NCBI GenBank assembly: GCA_958430865.1
Contig: CAUDNR010004138.1
Coordinates: forward strand, 1-40,826
Direction of reading: 5' to 3'
Origin: Entrophospora sp. SA101
Lineage: Eukaryota; Glomeromycota; Glomeromycetes; Entrophosporales; Entrophosporaceae
Length of the DNA: 40,826 nucleotides
Both the position numbers and the translations under genes were made by a program. Below, piece after piece: positions 9,168 to 20,486 of this stretch (the first letter of the stretch is position 1; the number at the start of each line of letters is the position of its first letter). The notes beneath the pieces were generated by a model, which was given only the letters and a program-made list of their open reading frames with translations, was not told the origin of the DNA and searched no databases.

Positions 9168-10583
9168 TTAAATTATTTTGGAGAAATCACCAAAACTTTC
9201 CATATAATAATCTGGAATAATTTTTGCACCCTCGGATAAAATATCACTTTCTTTGGATATTCCTAATTAAAAAATTGTCAATAACTATTCATAATAATTG
9301 ACCATCAATACTACAAAATACCCAAAAATACAACTATAATAATAATTACCAGTTAATACCAACAGGGTAGCAAAACCGCCATTTATTCCAAATTGTATAT
9401 CGGTATTCAATCGATCACCAATCATACAAGTTTTCTCAACGTTTAAATCATATTTTTTCATAATACAATCTAACATTGGTTTATTAGGTTTGCCACAAAT
9501 ATAATCAGGTTGTCTATCCAATGCTTTGATCAGTGGAGCTGATAATGACCCTGCACCAGGAAATATTCCACCATTTGTTGGATACGTTGGATCATCATTT
9601 GTCAAAATGAAATAACAATTCGGATTGTTGTGTAGATTTGTAAATGCCTTTGCTAATTTTACATAATTTATTTTTGAATCAAATCCACATAATACTGCTC
9701 CAACCTATCGTAAAAATTTTAATGTTGAATTAGAAGTTTTTTTTTAAAAAAAAATAAAAAGGTAAAAAGTAAAAAGATAGAAAATAAAAAAAGGAAATAA
9801 ATAAGAAGCTTACTTCGGGATCAGGTTTTATATTTGACATATCCATATCTTTTAATATAGCATTTACGTCATCCTATTAAGAAAATCAGGCAATAAATAA
9901 AAATTTTCAATAATAATAATAATAATTAATTTATCACTTCATTACTTCGCCACCACAATATCTAATTCCTTGAGTATTCAATTCATCAACCATCCCAGAT
10001 TCACCAAAAACGTAAACTTTCTTATCTTTAGGAAAATTTAATACATTCTTTATATAGTAAGCAGCTACATATGATGACCCAAAAATTTCATCCTATAAAT
10101 AATCTCTTAGCTAAAATACACATGCACTTATTATCCAATAAAAAAAAATATTGACAAATTACTTCATAAGCTTCAATATTTAATTTTTTAAATTTCTCAA
10201 GATATTGCGCACGAGACTTCATAGCATTATTTGTTACAAATAATATTTGTTTGCCTAAATTCAAAAGAAAGTACTTGATAAATTAATTATTTTTTTTTAA
10301 AAAAAAAAAAAATTCACTCATTACAACACAATACGTTACCATTCTTTCTTAAATAACTTAATGTCTCTACAACTCCCGGGAATACCTTATTTGTTTGCCA
10401 TATTACTCCTAATTTTTACAAGAGAACAAGGATATCCACTTAGATAGAAATGAATCAAAAGTATTTATACATGTTAAAGAAAGAAAAACCGTTACCATCA
10501 CAATCAAGTAAAAAAGTTTCATACTTTTCAATAAATTCCTTATAAGCTGGTATATCAGAAAGTTTGATCGGTTGTTTTGTCAT
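9168..10583 (-). CDS. PHO13: HAD-family phosphatase, Pho13/phosphoglycolate phosphatase type (seven exons)
   Basis: Minus-strand exons 10583-10496, 10408-10340, 10254-10163, 10092-9946, 9873-9814, 9704-9350 and 9262-9168 join in frame to 301 residues, matching yeast Pho13 in size. Motif I is LLDCDGVIW with nucleophile D27 and D29 (the codon for G30 is split by intron 1). Motif II lies in ILFVTNNAMKSR, the cap contains VGAVLCGFDSKINY, and motifs III/IV are CGKPNKPM and MIGDRLNTDI (D249, D254). The C2-capped HAD enzymes of this group remove phosphate from 2-phosphoglycolate and related damaged metabolites and cleave p-nitrophenylphosphate in vitro. All key residues are present. It lies tail to tail with MED18, the stops being about 290 bp apart. 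Confidence 0.88.
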
Positions 10584-11485
10584 GGTTTTAAAAGAAAGCA
10601 ATTTATTACTGCGTGAATGGTAATTAAATAAATTTCCTTGTATAGAACTTTTTTAATTTTTTTTTTTAACAAATAATAATGAAGTATTAATTAAATTAGT
10701 TAGTTTCTCCACCAAAGACAATTTAACTTTCACGTGACAAAGTTTTATTATATACCATTGTTGACTTTAGTCAAGACTTGTTTATTTTAGTAGTAGTCTT
10801 GCAGCATACGCATAAATATTATTTTTATCTTCTCCAATTAGAGATAATACAGAAAACATGTAACGTATAAACCCTATGTATGTATGTTATGTATGATTTT
10901 TCCATACATGTGTGCATAAATATAGTAATACAAATAATAGAAACAAGAAAATTATTTTAACTCGGAAAGGAGAAATTACATGGTCAAGTTTTGAATAATT
11001 TGCTGTCTGTAATCTAATTTCCCACCCACTACAAGAAATCAACTTTTTATTATTTGAATTATGTTATTATTAATACAATCTTTAATAAAATTATAATGCC
11101 CAATAGTAAAGTTTGTTTTTTTATTAATTTTTTAAATAAAGACAATTTTATGGTTTTAATGTTTCTAAAAGTCGCACTATTTTTTTGTATGTGGATATTT
11201 TGGTCATGTTATCTTGGAAGTATTTCAATTCAACAGTTTTTACTTGCCCTGTATATTTTTATCTATTTTCACGTATAACAAAGTTATATGTAAATAAAAT
11301 TCATATTAATATATACGTTACATACATAGGGTTCATACCATACATTGCATGTTATCGTAACACCACCAATTCGAGTAATAGTAACAACATATCAATACGT
11401 TTTTATCAAGAGTATAAACAGGTTCACCTTTTGAAAGGGAAAAGTAAAAAAGTAATAATAAATGATGATTATTCATCAGATCACC
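10584..11485. other. Intergenic region, no intact gene
   Basis: AT-rich DNA. The motif ACCCTATGTATGTA occurs near 10870 and in inverted form near 11320, a weak inverted pair. A frame at 11185-11496 may include upstream remnants of the hAT transposase that follows, but the hydrophobic frames at 11054-11280 look like chance products of AT-rich DNA. Confidence 0.4.
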
Positions 11486-11760
11486 AGATGAAATAACGAG
11501 TTACTTGGATTTGCCATTAGCAATAAATACAGAAAATCCACTTGAATGGTTGGTGGAAAAGGTAAGGTACCATCATTTACAAAGTTTTTCATGCCTTTCC
11601 AAATTTGCATTTAAATATCTATCAATTCTAGCTACATCAGAACCAAGCGAGCGATCTTTTTTTTAGTTCTGGTAATATAATAAACCAAAAAAGAACCGTT
11701 TAAATTGTGATTTTAGTTGGCAAGATGTCTTTTCTAAAGCGAATATGAAACTCGTGAATA
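11486..11760 (+). pseudogene. hAT-family transposase relic (C-terminal dimerisation region)
   Basis: One frame reads DEITSYLDLPLA, ENPLEWLVEK, then FKYLSILATSEPSERSFF, followed by a stop (TAG), a second stop and KKNRL. This is the order of the C-terminal hAT dimerisation domain: acidic strand, 'PLEWW' element, YL-(S/A)I-(P/A)ATS-PSER-F, KR-RL. Two in-frame stops and the absent N-terminal catalytic part make it a relic. Inverted ATCCGGT/ACCGGAT sequence at about 12070-12120 may be a remnant of an element end. Confidence 0.7.
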
Positions 11761-12204
11761 TTATTGAGAGATCAATGTACTGGTTGTGTTAGATTGAGTA
11801 TACTTTGCGCAGTGAGTATATTACAAAACATTTTTGGTAATGATAATTGTACTTGCATGATTTTTTGGGTTAGGTGTGTGGGGCCTATAAATTTTACTTA
11901 CTGTACTCAACCTAATGCTACTTATGATTTTACTATACTCACCGGATAAAGTGTTTGGCATTCAAGCTTCATATACCCATCAATGAATATCCAAAGTAGT
12001 ACCAACGAGATACAACTGTTCACTAAAAAAAAAAAGTACAATTTATTTATCTTTGAGATCAAATCCGATTTGGATCCGGTCTCGAAACCAGTTATGATTA
12101 TCATAAAAAATAAACCGGATCCCAATTCTATTTGACTTCATTGATGACTTATTAATTATAATTACAAAATCAAAATTATCTATTAAAAAATATAAAATTA
12201 ACAA
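11761..12204. other. Region between hAT relic and methyltransferase
   Basis: No gene visible. Contains the inverted GATCCGGT...ACCGGATC pair near 12072-12120, possibly a transposon end, and the 3' flank of the methyltransferase gene. Confidence 0.35.
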
Positions 12205-13571
12205 TTATTTTTTTCTAGCATATATTCTATAAGTTGGCCAATATTCACATTTATCATCAACTTCTTTGATAAATTCCTTTATCAATTCATCATATTGTTT
12301 ATCAGAATAATTTAATATAGGCATTAGTTTTGACTTTAGAGCTTCACATCCAGTTGAAAAATCATCTCGACACTATATTTTAATAATATAATAATAATAA
12401 TAATATAAAGATTTGGAAGAAGGAATTAATTGATTAAGAATTGGTTGATTTATTTTTAACTGTTAATTACTACTAACCACTTCGCCAAGTTTACCGCCCG
12501 ATTTTCCCAATAGACACTCGCGTTTCTCTAATTTAACATCTATTAAACCTGGATGATTCTCAAAATTCTTTTGATAAATATCTACCCCAAAGACTAAATT
12601 ATTGGAATTAACAAGTTTCTTGACTAAAAGAAAGATAAAAAGCGATGAAGAAATAACAAATTTTTTTTTAGAATTTAAAAATTGGTTCAAGTAGATTTTT
12701 AAAAGAGTTGACATTTTTAACTTACCGGCATCCATGAGTAATTTCTGTGCTGGACCTTGATTTAATGTTCCTATTCCTGCTTCCTGGTAATTAAATAATA
12801 ATAAATAACCAATTTCCACATAAAATAACTTTTCAAAAAAGATTTAAATAATTACCATGATTTCTAACCAGCCACCAGGTTTTAAAACTCGGAGAAGTTC
12901 GTTTATTAAAATTTCGATTTGTGATGGCGTAAGTGACATAACGAGAAATCGTTGATAAACAAAATCAAAATGATTATCTGGGAACGGTAAACCCTGAATA
13001 ACATTGACTTTTTGGAACTTAACGTTTGAAGGTTTGATTTCGGATGGATAAATTGGCGAGATGTCGATTCCAATGAATTCACAATTAAGGAATGTATGTG
13101 CCATATCAAGTGAAACAATCCCTGTCCCGCATCTAATATATAAAAATAAATAAATAAATATACTTTTTATTATAGCATAAAGATACTGGATGCATTTGGT
13201 TTTGGTATACAATGTATTATTATGTATATATATAGCAGAAAATACATGGCATAAGTAGAATATTTCAGATATAATATGTCAAAGATTTACCCGACATCTA
13301 GGACCCTAGATCCATGTTGTTTTAATTTTGTTTCGATAGGAGAAGAGAAATTACTACCCCACACATGTTTCATTAGGTAATGCTGCATTTGTAATCTATC
13401 GACTTCCTTATCATCATTTGGAAGAACGTAGCTTGCATCATTTTCGTTATGAAATCTTCTGCCGTCGACAAAAAGAAATTCTTGTTGTGTGTAAGGCTTT
13501 TTACTATTACGCCGAATGGTGCTGATAAGATTATAATTATCGCCAACATCTGTCGAGTTTCCATTACCCAT
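12205..13571 (-). CDS. SAM-dependent methyltransferase (five exons)
   Basis: Minus-strand exons 13571-13291, 13132-12856, 12783-12726, 12623-12478 and 12372-12205 join in frame to 309 residues. Class I Rossmann methyltransferase: motif I LDVGCGTG (residues 91-98, codon 94 split by intron 1), acidic motif II FIGIDISP, motif III-like LPFPDNHFDFVYQR, and LLRVLKPGGWLEI (motifs V-VI). The N-terminal QMQHYLMKHVWGSNFSSPI and C-terminal WPTYRIYARKK are typical of the methyltransferase-25/31 type found in many fungi, including regulators and small-molecule methyltransferases. The substrate cannot be deduced. Exon 4 ends after GEV; an alternative GT three bases earlier would remove one Val in frame. 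Confidence 0.85.
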
Positions 13572-16530
13572 TTATTTTTTAATTTTAAAGAAAAGTATGA
13601 AATAAAATGAAAATGTGATGATGAGTATGAATTATTAAAATTATTTGGTGAATGAAAATTGTAAAAACAAAAAAAAAAAAAAAAAATTTAATTTTAAAAT
13701 TTTTTCTATTTTTAAATTAATTATTTAAAACTCCGCCGAATTTTAAATTTTATCTGGTTTTTTTTGTTTTTTTTGAATTATGCTGCATGTTAATATTATT
13801 CATAAACATAAACAATAAACAAATAAAAAAATTAAACCGATCATCCCTTATAAAAAGCAATAACAGTAATAAACATGCATTTTTTATGTTATTAATTGGA
13901 AATATTTGTGGTTTGTAATATTTGTAATAAAAAAACGGAACAAAAGAGTGAGAATTCCGATTTTAAGAAGGTTATTCCTAATATGTTTAAATATGATGTG
14001 CGAGCGTGTTTTATGAATTCGTGTATCACACAAAAACATAACCCTGTATTCTATATAGAGCTAAAATTTAGACATTGTTTAATATCAAGCTTCTAATTTA
14101 ATAAAGTTTCGATTCAAAATCGAATACAATCTAATTTATTTTGTTTAAATATCTAATTGGTGTAACAGTTTGTTTTAGGATGTGTCTATCTAGCGTAATA
14201 CTATATCTGATATAGTATATAGTAATGCTAATGGTAATATTATGTTTTTGTTTGTGTTTTATCTCTACTGTCGTCAAGAGCAGTTCTTTATTAATTAACA
14301 AATGAAATGTCTTTAAAAATATCATTGTTGATGTCCATGACCATGTTTAAACCTTTTTTGAGACGAAAGAATAAAAAAAATCTGTGTATTCATTTGTTTG
14401 TTGATGATATAATTAGGTCCAAAATGAGTTATTTAAACGAATCGTAAACAGATAAATAAATTGGGATGATGATAATAATTAATAATAATAATAATAATAA
14501 ATAAAATTGAAAATTGATTTGCATAATTAATTTAATAGCATCTGCCAATCAAAATATTCCCAGCAGCACCTGATAAAAGGCATATGATATTTGTTTCCAA
14601 TTCAGCAAATAAAATATTCTACATCAATTAATATCAATATTTGATTTGAAAATCCTTGTATACGAAATATAGTAATGGTCACATGTTTCACTCTCTAGAT
14701 CATACGAAGTTATAATTTAGAAAACACATACCTTGGAATTTTTTATTTTTTTGTTAAAACTTTTTCACTTTTACATTTAAAACTTATAATTCTTTCGTTT
14801 TGTTATAATTTATGGAAACCGTATGCTGGATTCTTAGTAATTATTCGTGCATGGAATTACTATTACGCGCGTGTTTCATTGTGTGTGAATCAATCCATTT
14901 ATGAATAGACCAATAAGCGTTGATTGGTTTGCTGCCATCAGTATTTTTGAAAATTCAACTGGAAACTAGCATAGTTTTGTAACAATATAATGGCAATACC
15001 CGTCGACTGAATTTCTAACATCGTTTCCCAGTTCATGGTCCTAAATTTTGGGATCAATCCTTTGTTTATCTAAAATTGGTAAGTTTGTGTAATATTTATA
15101 TCAAAATTTTTAATTAATTTATTTAATTTATACTATATAAAATTTTAAGGTTCTTTGTTTTATATTGTTTATATTGCAATTTTCAAATTATATTTTAACC
15201 GGTCCTTTTGATTGGTAGTTTTTGGACCAGTCATTGAGACTGGTCAATACAATCCTACTACCCGAGTCATCATAGGATTTATTAGTATTAGCCGAATTTT
15301 CCTTTTAGTAAATTCTTCTGAATACATATTAATATTAATATATACATATTTTGAAAATATGTCTATGTTATATAGTTTTTTTTTTACATGTGAATATGGT
15401 TTTGGAAATTTGAGAAACGCTCATTCTTATCGGAAATAGTTGCGATATGCGCCAACGAAGATAGAGATTGATTAATATTTTATGATGGGTTTATTTTACC
15501 AATAACGTTTTACAGCTAAACTTTTTTTATTAAAACAATTTCAATTTTCAATATTAATATTAATGTATTTTTCAAAACGATCAACGCTCACTCTTGGAAC
15601 GAGAAGAATCAAATTTTTTATTTTTTTACAGTTAGTAATGTCGAATATCAGACCACCTTACCATATTTCTATGTAAGATACTGGAAACATGCATCAGAAC
15701 CAATATCAAATCTCATTTTCCAGAATAATTATAACCTTGGAAGCATATACACTTTGCACAGCGGCACAAACATTTAAGAATCTTTGATCCTAGCAGCGGT
15801 ACACGTCACATTTTTACAGATTCGGAAGCAACATCATATTATGAGTTGGGTGTAAATTATAAATATTACTAATACTTTTATTCTTTCACAATCTACAAGA
15901 ACATGATTAATTTTACCTATATAATAAATGACAGTAAATGCAGAGTACATAGGACCCTGCATGTAGACCAATACGATTCAAACACTCATTGCATAATGTA
16001 TTTTTAAATTGTGACATTAACTGCAGCTTTGATATTAATGATAGTTTAACAACCATTATAATAAAATTCAATTTCAAACTTTGTATTCCCATTATTAGTT
16101 GATCGATCCTTGAACATGTGTTCGTAAACAAAACATTCAATTTCCCAACCAACTTTCACACGCATGCAATTACTTTCATATACCATAACTGTTCAAGCGT
16201 GCTTCTTGTCTTACAATTCTAATTGGATTATTGTTATTATTTGCCGAAATTCGTCTTATTATTTTTATATAATAATAAATAAAGATTTTTCAAGTAATTT
16301 AAAATTTAATTTTCTCAACGATGACTACAACTACGACGGGAATTATATTATTATAAATTAACATTATTAACTTTTTCAACACAAAATTAAATTATTTCTT
16401 TATAATAACCAGTAAAATATTTAAATTTGAATTTTTTCTTACTACAACGACAACGACTACAACAACCACGACGAGAAAAAACCTAATAGCCAAGACTGTT
16501 TCCGTTTTAAAGATGTAATTCGTGTGAATG
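13572..16530. other. Gene-poor 3 kb region
   Basis: No credible gene. Poly-A/T runs occur at 13668-13690. A 66-codon frame at 13896-14096 has a CNICNKKTEQKSE start of zinc-knuckle look but no support. At 14200-14218 TACTATATC/GATATAGTA forms a 9 bp palindrome. At 15225-15245 GACCAGT and ACTGGTC form a 7 bp hairpin within a GGACC-rich stretch (about 15195-15250) resembling hAT subterminal sequence. The remainder is AT-rich and featureless. Confidence 0.4.
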
Positions 16531-16730
16531 CCTTGTGTCTGGGGTATGCAATAAGGCCAAAGTGCATTTGGGTTTTACTTGCAAAAAGTTAAGGCCAACC
16601 TTTAGCTTAAAGTCTCAATCGCAACTCTCGCCTGTGTAGCCGTTGCTGTCTTGATGTCTAGCCGGTTGAACGCTCACCAAAGCCTAATGCAAACCCTTAT
16701 CTTAAATAGCCCATAGGCTCCTTGCATTCG
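16531..16730. other. GC-richer island of unknown origin
   Basis: About 200 bp with roughly balanced base composition inside DNA that is otherwise about 70-75% AT. It includes AAGGCCAAAGTGCATTTGGG and TAGCCGGTTGAACGCTCACC. Neither strand has an open frame through it; on the minus strand a fragment reads IKTATATQARVAIETL between stops. It could be a short interspersed element, LTR fragment or decayed coding sequence. I do not recognise it. Confidence 0.35.
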
Positions 16731-17120
16731 TATGGGATTTTGTTAAATAAAACAACGTTAGATTTAAAGTTCTTGGCTATTATTCTACGCGAGCACAGAT
16801 TACTGGGTTGTGTCACCATCTCCAGTAGTTTGTTGTTATTCGAATCGGAAGGCAAAGCATACCCCTGTAGTAGTATTATTACTTGGTTGATGCATTTTTT
16901 TAAAAAAAATTTATTTTATAAAGCAATAAAAAAGATATTTTTTTCTCTCGTACAATTGAATGGAACAATAATTTTTTTTCTCAGTATGATTGATTCTATA
17001 TAATAATAAGAGCCGTTAATAATATACTTACATCCAAATGCATACATGAAATCTTTTCGAAAAACAATTGACAACAAAGATGTTTTAATATTACATAAAA
17101 TAAATAATTTTTACTGTTAC

Positions 17121-17160
17121 CAAATTATTATAAATTATTATAAATTATTATAAATTATTG
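17121..17160. repeat. Short tandem repeat, 10 bp unit x4
   Basis: Four consecutive units of (T/C)AAATTATT(A/G), the two inner ones identical. AT-rich minisatellite without evident function. Confidence 0.8.
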
Positions 17161-17740
17161 CAGTCGTTGGAATAAAGCATTATAATGTGTGTGTGGTTTC
17201 TGCTCCTGCTGTCGGTGTCGTTGTTACTGTGTGTATAATGGACTCTGATTTTCTTTCTTTCTTTTTGATAAACCTTTTTTATCAGGAATTTATTGATTTT
17301 AATTCAACCTTTTAATTAAATTGAATTCTAATAAATCTAATTAATAAATTACCATTTGTTAATGATCCTTTGCTGAAATTTAAGAAAGCAGAGATTCCCC
17401 TGTAACCAAGATATATATAGCAATGGCAACAGCAACTACAAAAATCATACGCTATGAAAAAATACCAACTGCTAGCTACATCTTGTAATCGAGCTTTTTT
17501 TCAATAATCAATGATTGCAAGCGTTGGAAATCCAAGATAAATAACCATTTCTATCTTCCATTCTTTCTTCAGCTATATTGTTTAATATGGTTAATATTAT
17601 ATATACTGACTGGTGGAGTCAATGTAGAAATTGATAATTACAAAAAATTAAACAATAATATATCAATCTAAATAATCTAAAAATGCAAACATATAATTAC
17701 TTCAATAATTCAATTGAACAAAACTTTCGTCAAATTTTTT

Positions 17741-17840
17741 ACTTGAGAGGCTTGGCTTATATCATGGGTTTTAACTTATGTTAAGGTTTTTGCTTAATAT
17801 TAAGTCAAAAATTTTGACAAACAATGTTAAATGAGACAAA
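17741..17840 (-). repeat. Dispersed 'kinase-tail' repeat, copy B
   Basis: The reverse complement shows the same ordered motifs as copies A and C: GTCTCATTTAACATTGTTTG, TTGTCAAAATTTTTGACTTA, then CATAAG steps and CTCTCAAG. Here no kinase gene is adjacent; the AP-mu pseudogene begins about 30 bp further right, so the repeat also moves or was copied independently of the kinases. Confidence 0.6.
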
Positions 17841-17871
17841 AATGGGAAAGAGTAATCAAGTTAAACTGTTA

Positions 17872-18164
17872 ATGGCTCTTACCAATGCAGTATTATAGCG
17901 ATCAGAAGGTAAAACATTGGAAAAATGAGGTGTTTTTGGATATGGTTGAGTCAGTAAATTTATTGGTCAACACAAATGGAAATGTACTGCGTAGTGAAGT
18001 CCTTGATGCAATCAAGATGAGATGTCATTTGAGTGATATTTTAGAATTAAGGCTTGGTCAAAATGATAAAGTGATTTTTGAGAATACTAAAAGGTCTTCT
18101 ATCAAGAGGAAGGACTATTGAAATGGAAGATGTTACATTTCGTCAATGTGTTCATCTTTTAAGG
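17872..18164 (+). pseudogene. Clathrin-adaptor mu subunit (AP-1 type) pseudogene fragment
   Basis: Translated pieces match the mu homology domain of AP-complex medium chains. MALTNAV is followed by a TAG where the family has Trp in 'SWR', then RSEG; after a frameshift come KNEVFLDMVESVNLLVNTNG, GNVLRSEVLDAIKM, LELRLGQNDKVIFENT and, after another shift, MEDVTFRQCVHLLR. The real protein (about 420 residues) is a core subunit of AP-1, which selects cargo at the trans-Golgi and endosomes. Only about 100 residues remain, with a stop and frameshifts and no introns in this part, so it is a non-functional duplicate of a gene elsewhere. Confidence 0.85.
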
Positions 18165-18850
18165 AGAAAGTGGCCAGATACTTGCTCAAAAATACAAGGG
18201 TCATCTTTCAAAGGCAAAACCAGGAAAATACGAAATCAAAACAAAGGAAACTAGTTCATCAAATTATTTTATAGCAAAAGAGATACAATATTGTAGTATC
18301 AATGCTATTGCTCATTATAGTTATGATTGAGCCTAACATGTCAATACATCACAATCTGACCAACAGGTAAGTGAGATCTATTATTATCTTAGTTCATATA
18401 GAGTTCATCCTTTTGGAATTCAAGATGAAGTAATAAGGGAACACTTTAATTATGTTCTTGATGATGATGAAAAAGTCCTAATGGCACATTCAGCAGGGGA
18501 TTAATAATTGAATAAAGGCGAATAGCATTTGAAGATTAGTTGTGGTAATGCTATCAGACAAAGCAAAAAAGTAGTATAACTGTTTGGTTTTATTTATATT
18601 TAGTAATTTGCAGCTATTATAAAAGAATCAAGCCGAATTTTATGATTCTGGACATACCAAATTCGAATGTGATGGCTGTAAAACAACTGTGGATTGCGTA
18701 TGTCATTGGGGTTGGTCAAAATAACGTTTAAAAAATCCGCATATATGAAAATTTATTATTGATGTTGATAATCAACCATTACCAATCATGTTTGTGGAAT
18801 TGTAGAAAGATCTAGTACTATTACTATTGTTAATATAATAGTAAAATTTC
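18165..18850 (+). pseudogene. Decayed coding sequence of unknown family
   Basis: Directly after the AP-mu fragment a new frame reads ESGQILAQKYKGHLSKAKPG, continues through AKEIQYCSINAIAHYSYD to two stops near 18330, then VSEIYYYLSSYRVHPFGIQ and FNYVLDDDEKVLMAHSAGD, ending at TAA 18502-18504. Further on, 18630-18820 shows HTKFECDGCKTTVDCVCHWG, a Cys-rich segment with several stops after it. Sustained protein-like sequence across stops indicates a former gene. I do not recognise the family; the two parts may or may not have belonged together. Confidence 0.45.
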
Positions 18851-19667
18851 TAATCCTGGATACATGAATTAACCAAATTTGGAAACAACTTGTATATTTG
18901 TGTACACCGCATGAGGGCGAATTTTTTTTGTTTCAAGTGCTCATTCTGTTCGTAATTCCTTCTAAACTTAGTTTTTTTTTTTTTTCTTGCAATAGCCATT
19001 TTTTTATTAAAGAAAACGTTATTTTGTAATACAAGTTTTGTGCCTTTAAACTATTTAAAACAAAAATTGGCTAGGTTGAAGACTAGTACAAAAAGGAATG
19101 GTGTTAAACCCTATCCATCAATCTCTATTCATGACTTCAAGCCATTATATATCACACAGATTTTTCCAATATTAACATAGATCCAAGTGTCAAGAATATA
19201 GAAGGTACAAAACAGGTAAATTATTAGTTTAAGATTAATAGTACAATATAATCATGCCACAATTGTGCTTGTGTAATAGTATTTTCCACTTAATTTGGAT
19301 TCCCGAAAAATTCTTTATCCAACTCTTTATTATTATTTCATTTATTTCCAATATTTCCAAAGGTGAGTTAAAATTAATATTATATAAAAAATATATAAAA
19401 TATATGTTAATATATATGATATTAATGTTGGAATTGTATATATTTTTTCCAAAATTATCTTTTTTCAGGAACTTGTTTTTAATTGGAAAGACCATTATAT
19501 TATTTATGTGAATACAACACACATACATATATATACACATTATACATATATTAAGGCTTAAAGATATCAGGATATCTAGCAAATAAAGTCTTATATAAAA
19601 AAAAACAAAAGTATAAAAAAAGAAAAAGAAAATATTAAACTATATAAATAATTTAATTTAGATTAAA
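18851..19667. other. Upstream region of the repeat-protein gene
   Basis: A stretch at 19060-19170 reads LARLKTSTKRNGVKPYPSIS and may be another decayed coding piece. The rest is AT-rich, with poly-A tracts (19590-19625) just before the gene. No other gene is seen. Confidence 0.35.
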
Positions 19668-20486
19668 ATGAAAAAAATATCAACGTTGATATCAATTTGT
19701 TTATTTTCTTTCATATTAATAACGACACTAATACCCCAATTTAATGGCAATTGTAATTTTGGAGTAAATGCACTTCCGCAAGATACTAAAGCACCTATAG
19801 CAACGTCAGAACAAAAGTCTCCTGCAACAACAGCTCTTACCGCAACAACATCAAATCTAGAGACACCAAATGCTCCCGCGGCACCAAATGATCCCGCAAC
19901 ACCAAATGATCCCGCAACACCAAATGATCCCGCAACACCAAATGTCCCCACAACACCAAATACTCCAGTGGCAACAACTACAACAGATCCAAATAATCCA
20001 GATCCTCAATCACCACCACCACCTGCAAAAACAAGTCAGCCACCGCCGCAACAAGATCAACAACCTCCGGTAACACAAAAAACCGCGTCACCACCATCAC
20101 CATCCAATGAACCACCAATAACTATAACTTTAACTAGCACGGTGGATCCATCAGAATTACCTAAATCAACCACTAATTCAAATCCTAATTCAAATCCTAG
20201 TTCAAATCCTAGTTCAAATCCAAAGAGTACTCCAAGTAATACCAACATTGGTGCTAACAGTGATAATGGTGATGGTAGTTCAACAATTAAAACTGTAATA
20301 ATATCTATTTCTGTACTTGGTGGTGTTATTATTATAGCAGGTGCTATCATAGGTGCATGGAAATATAGAAGTTCAAATAATGACTCGGTAGACGATGATG
20401 AAGTTGTGTTAAGGGATAGCCAAGGTGGTATCATAGGTGATCCATTCAAAAGCACACTGGACAAATATCATAAAAGTCAAGTATAG
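19668..20486 (+). CDS. Secreted/single-pass membrane protein with Pro/Thr/Asn-rich repeats
   Basis: Intronless 272-residue protein. Residues 1-28 are a signal peptide (charged MKK, then ISICLFSFILITTLI). Residues 35-200 are low-complexity Pro/Thr/Ser/Asn/Ala, including three exact DPATPN repeats (18 bp DNA units, 19890-19943), a PPPP-rich part and SNP repeats (12 bp units, about 20178-20220). A transmembrane helix follows (TVIISISVLGGVIIIAGAII, near 207-228), then a basic stop-transfer signal and an acidic cytosolic tail (DSVDDDEVVLRDSQGG). This is the layout of mucin-like cell-wall or plasma-membrane sensors (Mid2/Wsc-like), but no WSC or other defined ectodomain is present. It may contribute to the fungal surface; this is inference. 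Confidence 0.8.
   Translation: MKKISTLISICLFSFILITTLIPQFNGNCNFGVNALPQDTKAPIATSEQKSPATTALTATTSNLETPNAPAAPNDPATPNDPATPNDPATPNVPTTPNTPVATTTTDPNNPDPQSPPPPAKTSQPPPQQDQQPPVTQKTASPPSPSNEPPITITLTSTVDPSELPKSTTNSNPNSNPSSNPSSNPKSTPSNTNIGANSDNGDGSSTIKTVIISISVLGGVIIIAGAIIGAWKYRSSNNDSVDDDEVVLRDSQGGIIGDPFKSTLDKYHKSQV
19890..19943 (+). repeat. In-gene tandem repeat, three perfect 18 bp units
   Basis: GATCCCGCAACACCAAAT occurs three times without a mismatch and encodes DPATPN. Slightly diverged units lie on both sides. Perfect DNA identity suggests recent slippage or expansion, so copy number may vary between isolates. Confidence 0.9.

Larger units (their letters stand above)
16731..17871. other. Intergenic region with short tandem and dispersed repeats
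   Basis: No gene is seen. It holds the four-unit 10 bp tandem repeat at 17121-17160 and copy B of the kinase-tail repeat at 17741-17840, both listed separately. Confidence 0.4.

Noticed and set aside
11054..11496. Hydrophobic frames suggesting a small membrane protein
   Set aside because: Composition is explained by T-rich DNA; no start context, and the end of this stretch belongs to hAT-like sequence.
13896..14096. Small zinc-knuckle protein (CNICNKK...)
   Set aside because: Only one Cys pair is convincing, there is no partner exon or flanking support, and length is within chance expectation.
19658..19951. Minus-strand frame with perfect FGVAGS repeats
   Set aside because: It is the antisense shadow of the DPATPN tandem repeat in the surface-protein gene. 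The plus strand has signal peptide and membrane helix; the minus frame has nothing comparable.
20057..20464. 135-codon minus-strand frame opposite the surface-protein gene
   Set aside because: Antisense of low-complexity Pro/Ser/Asn codons; no start context or domain.
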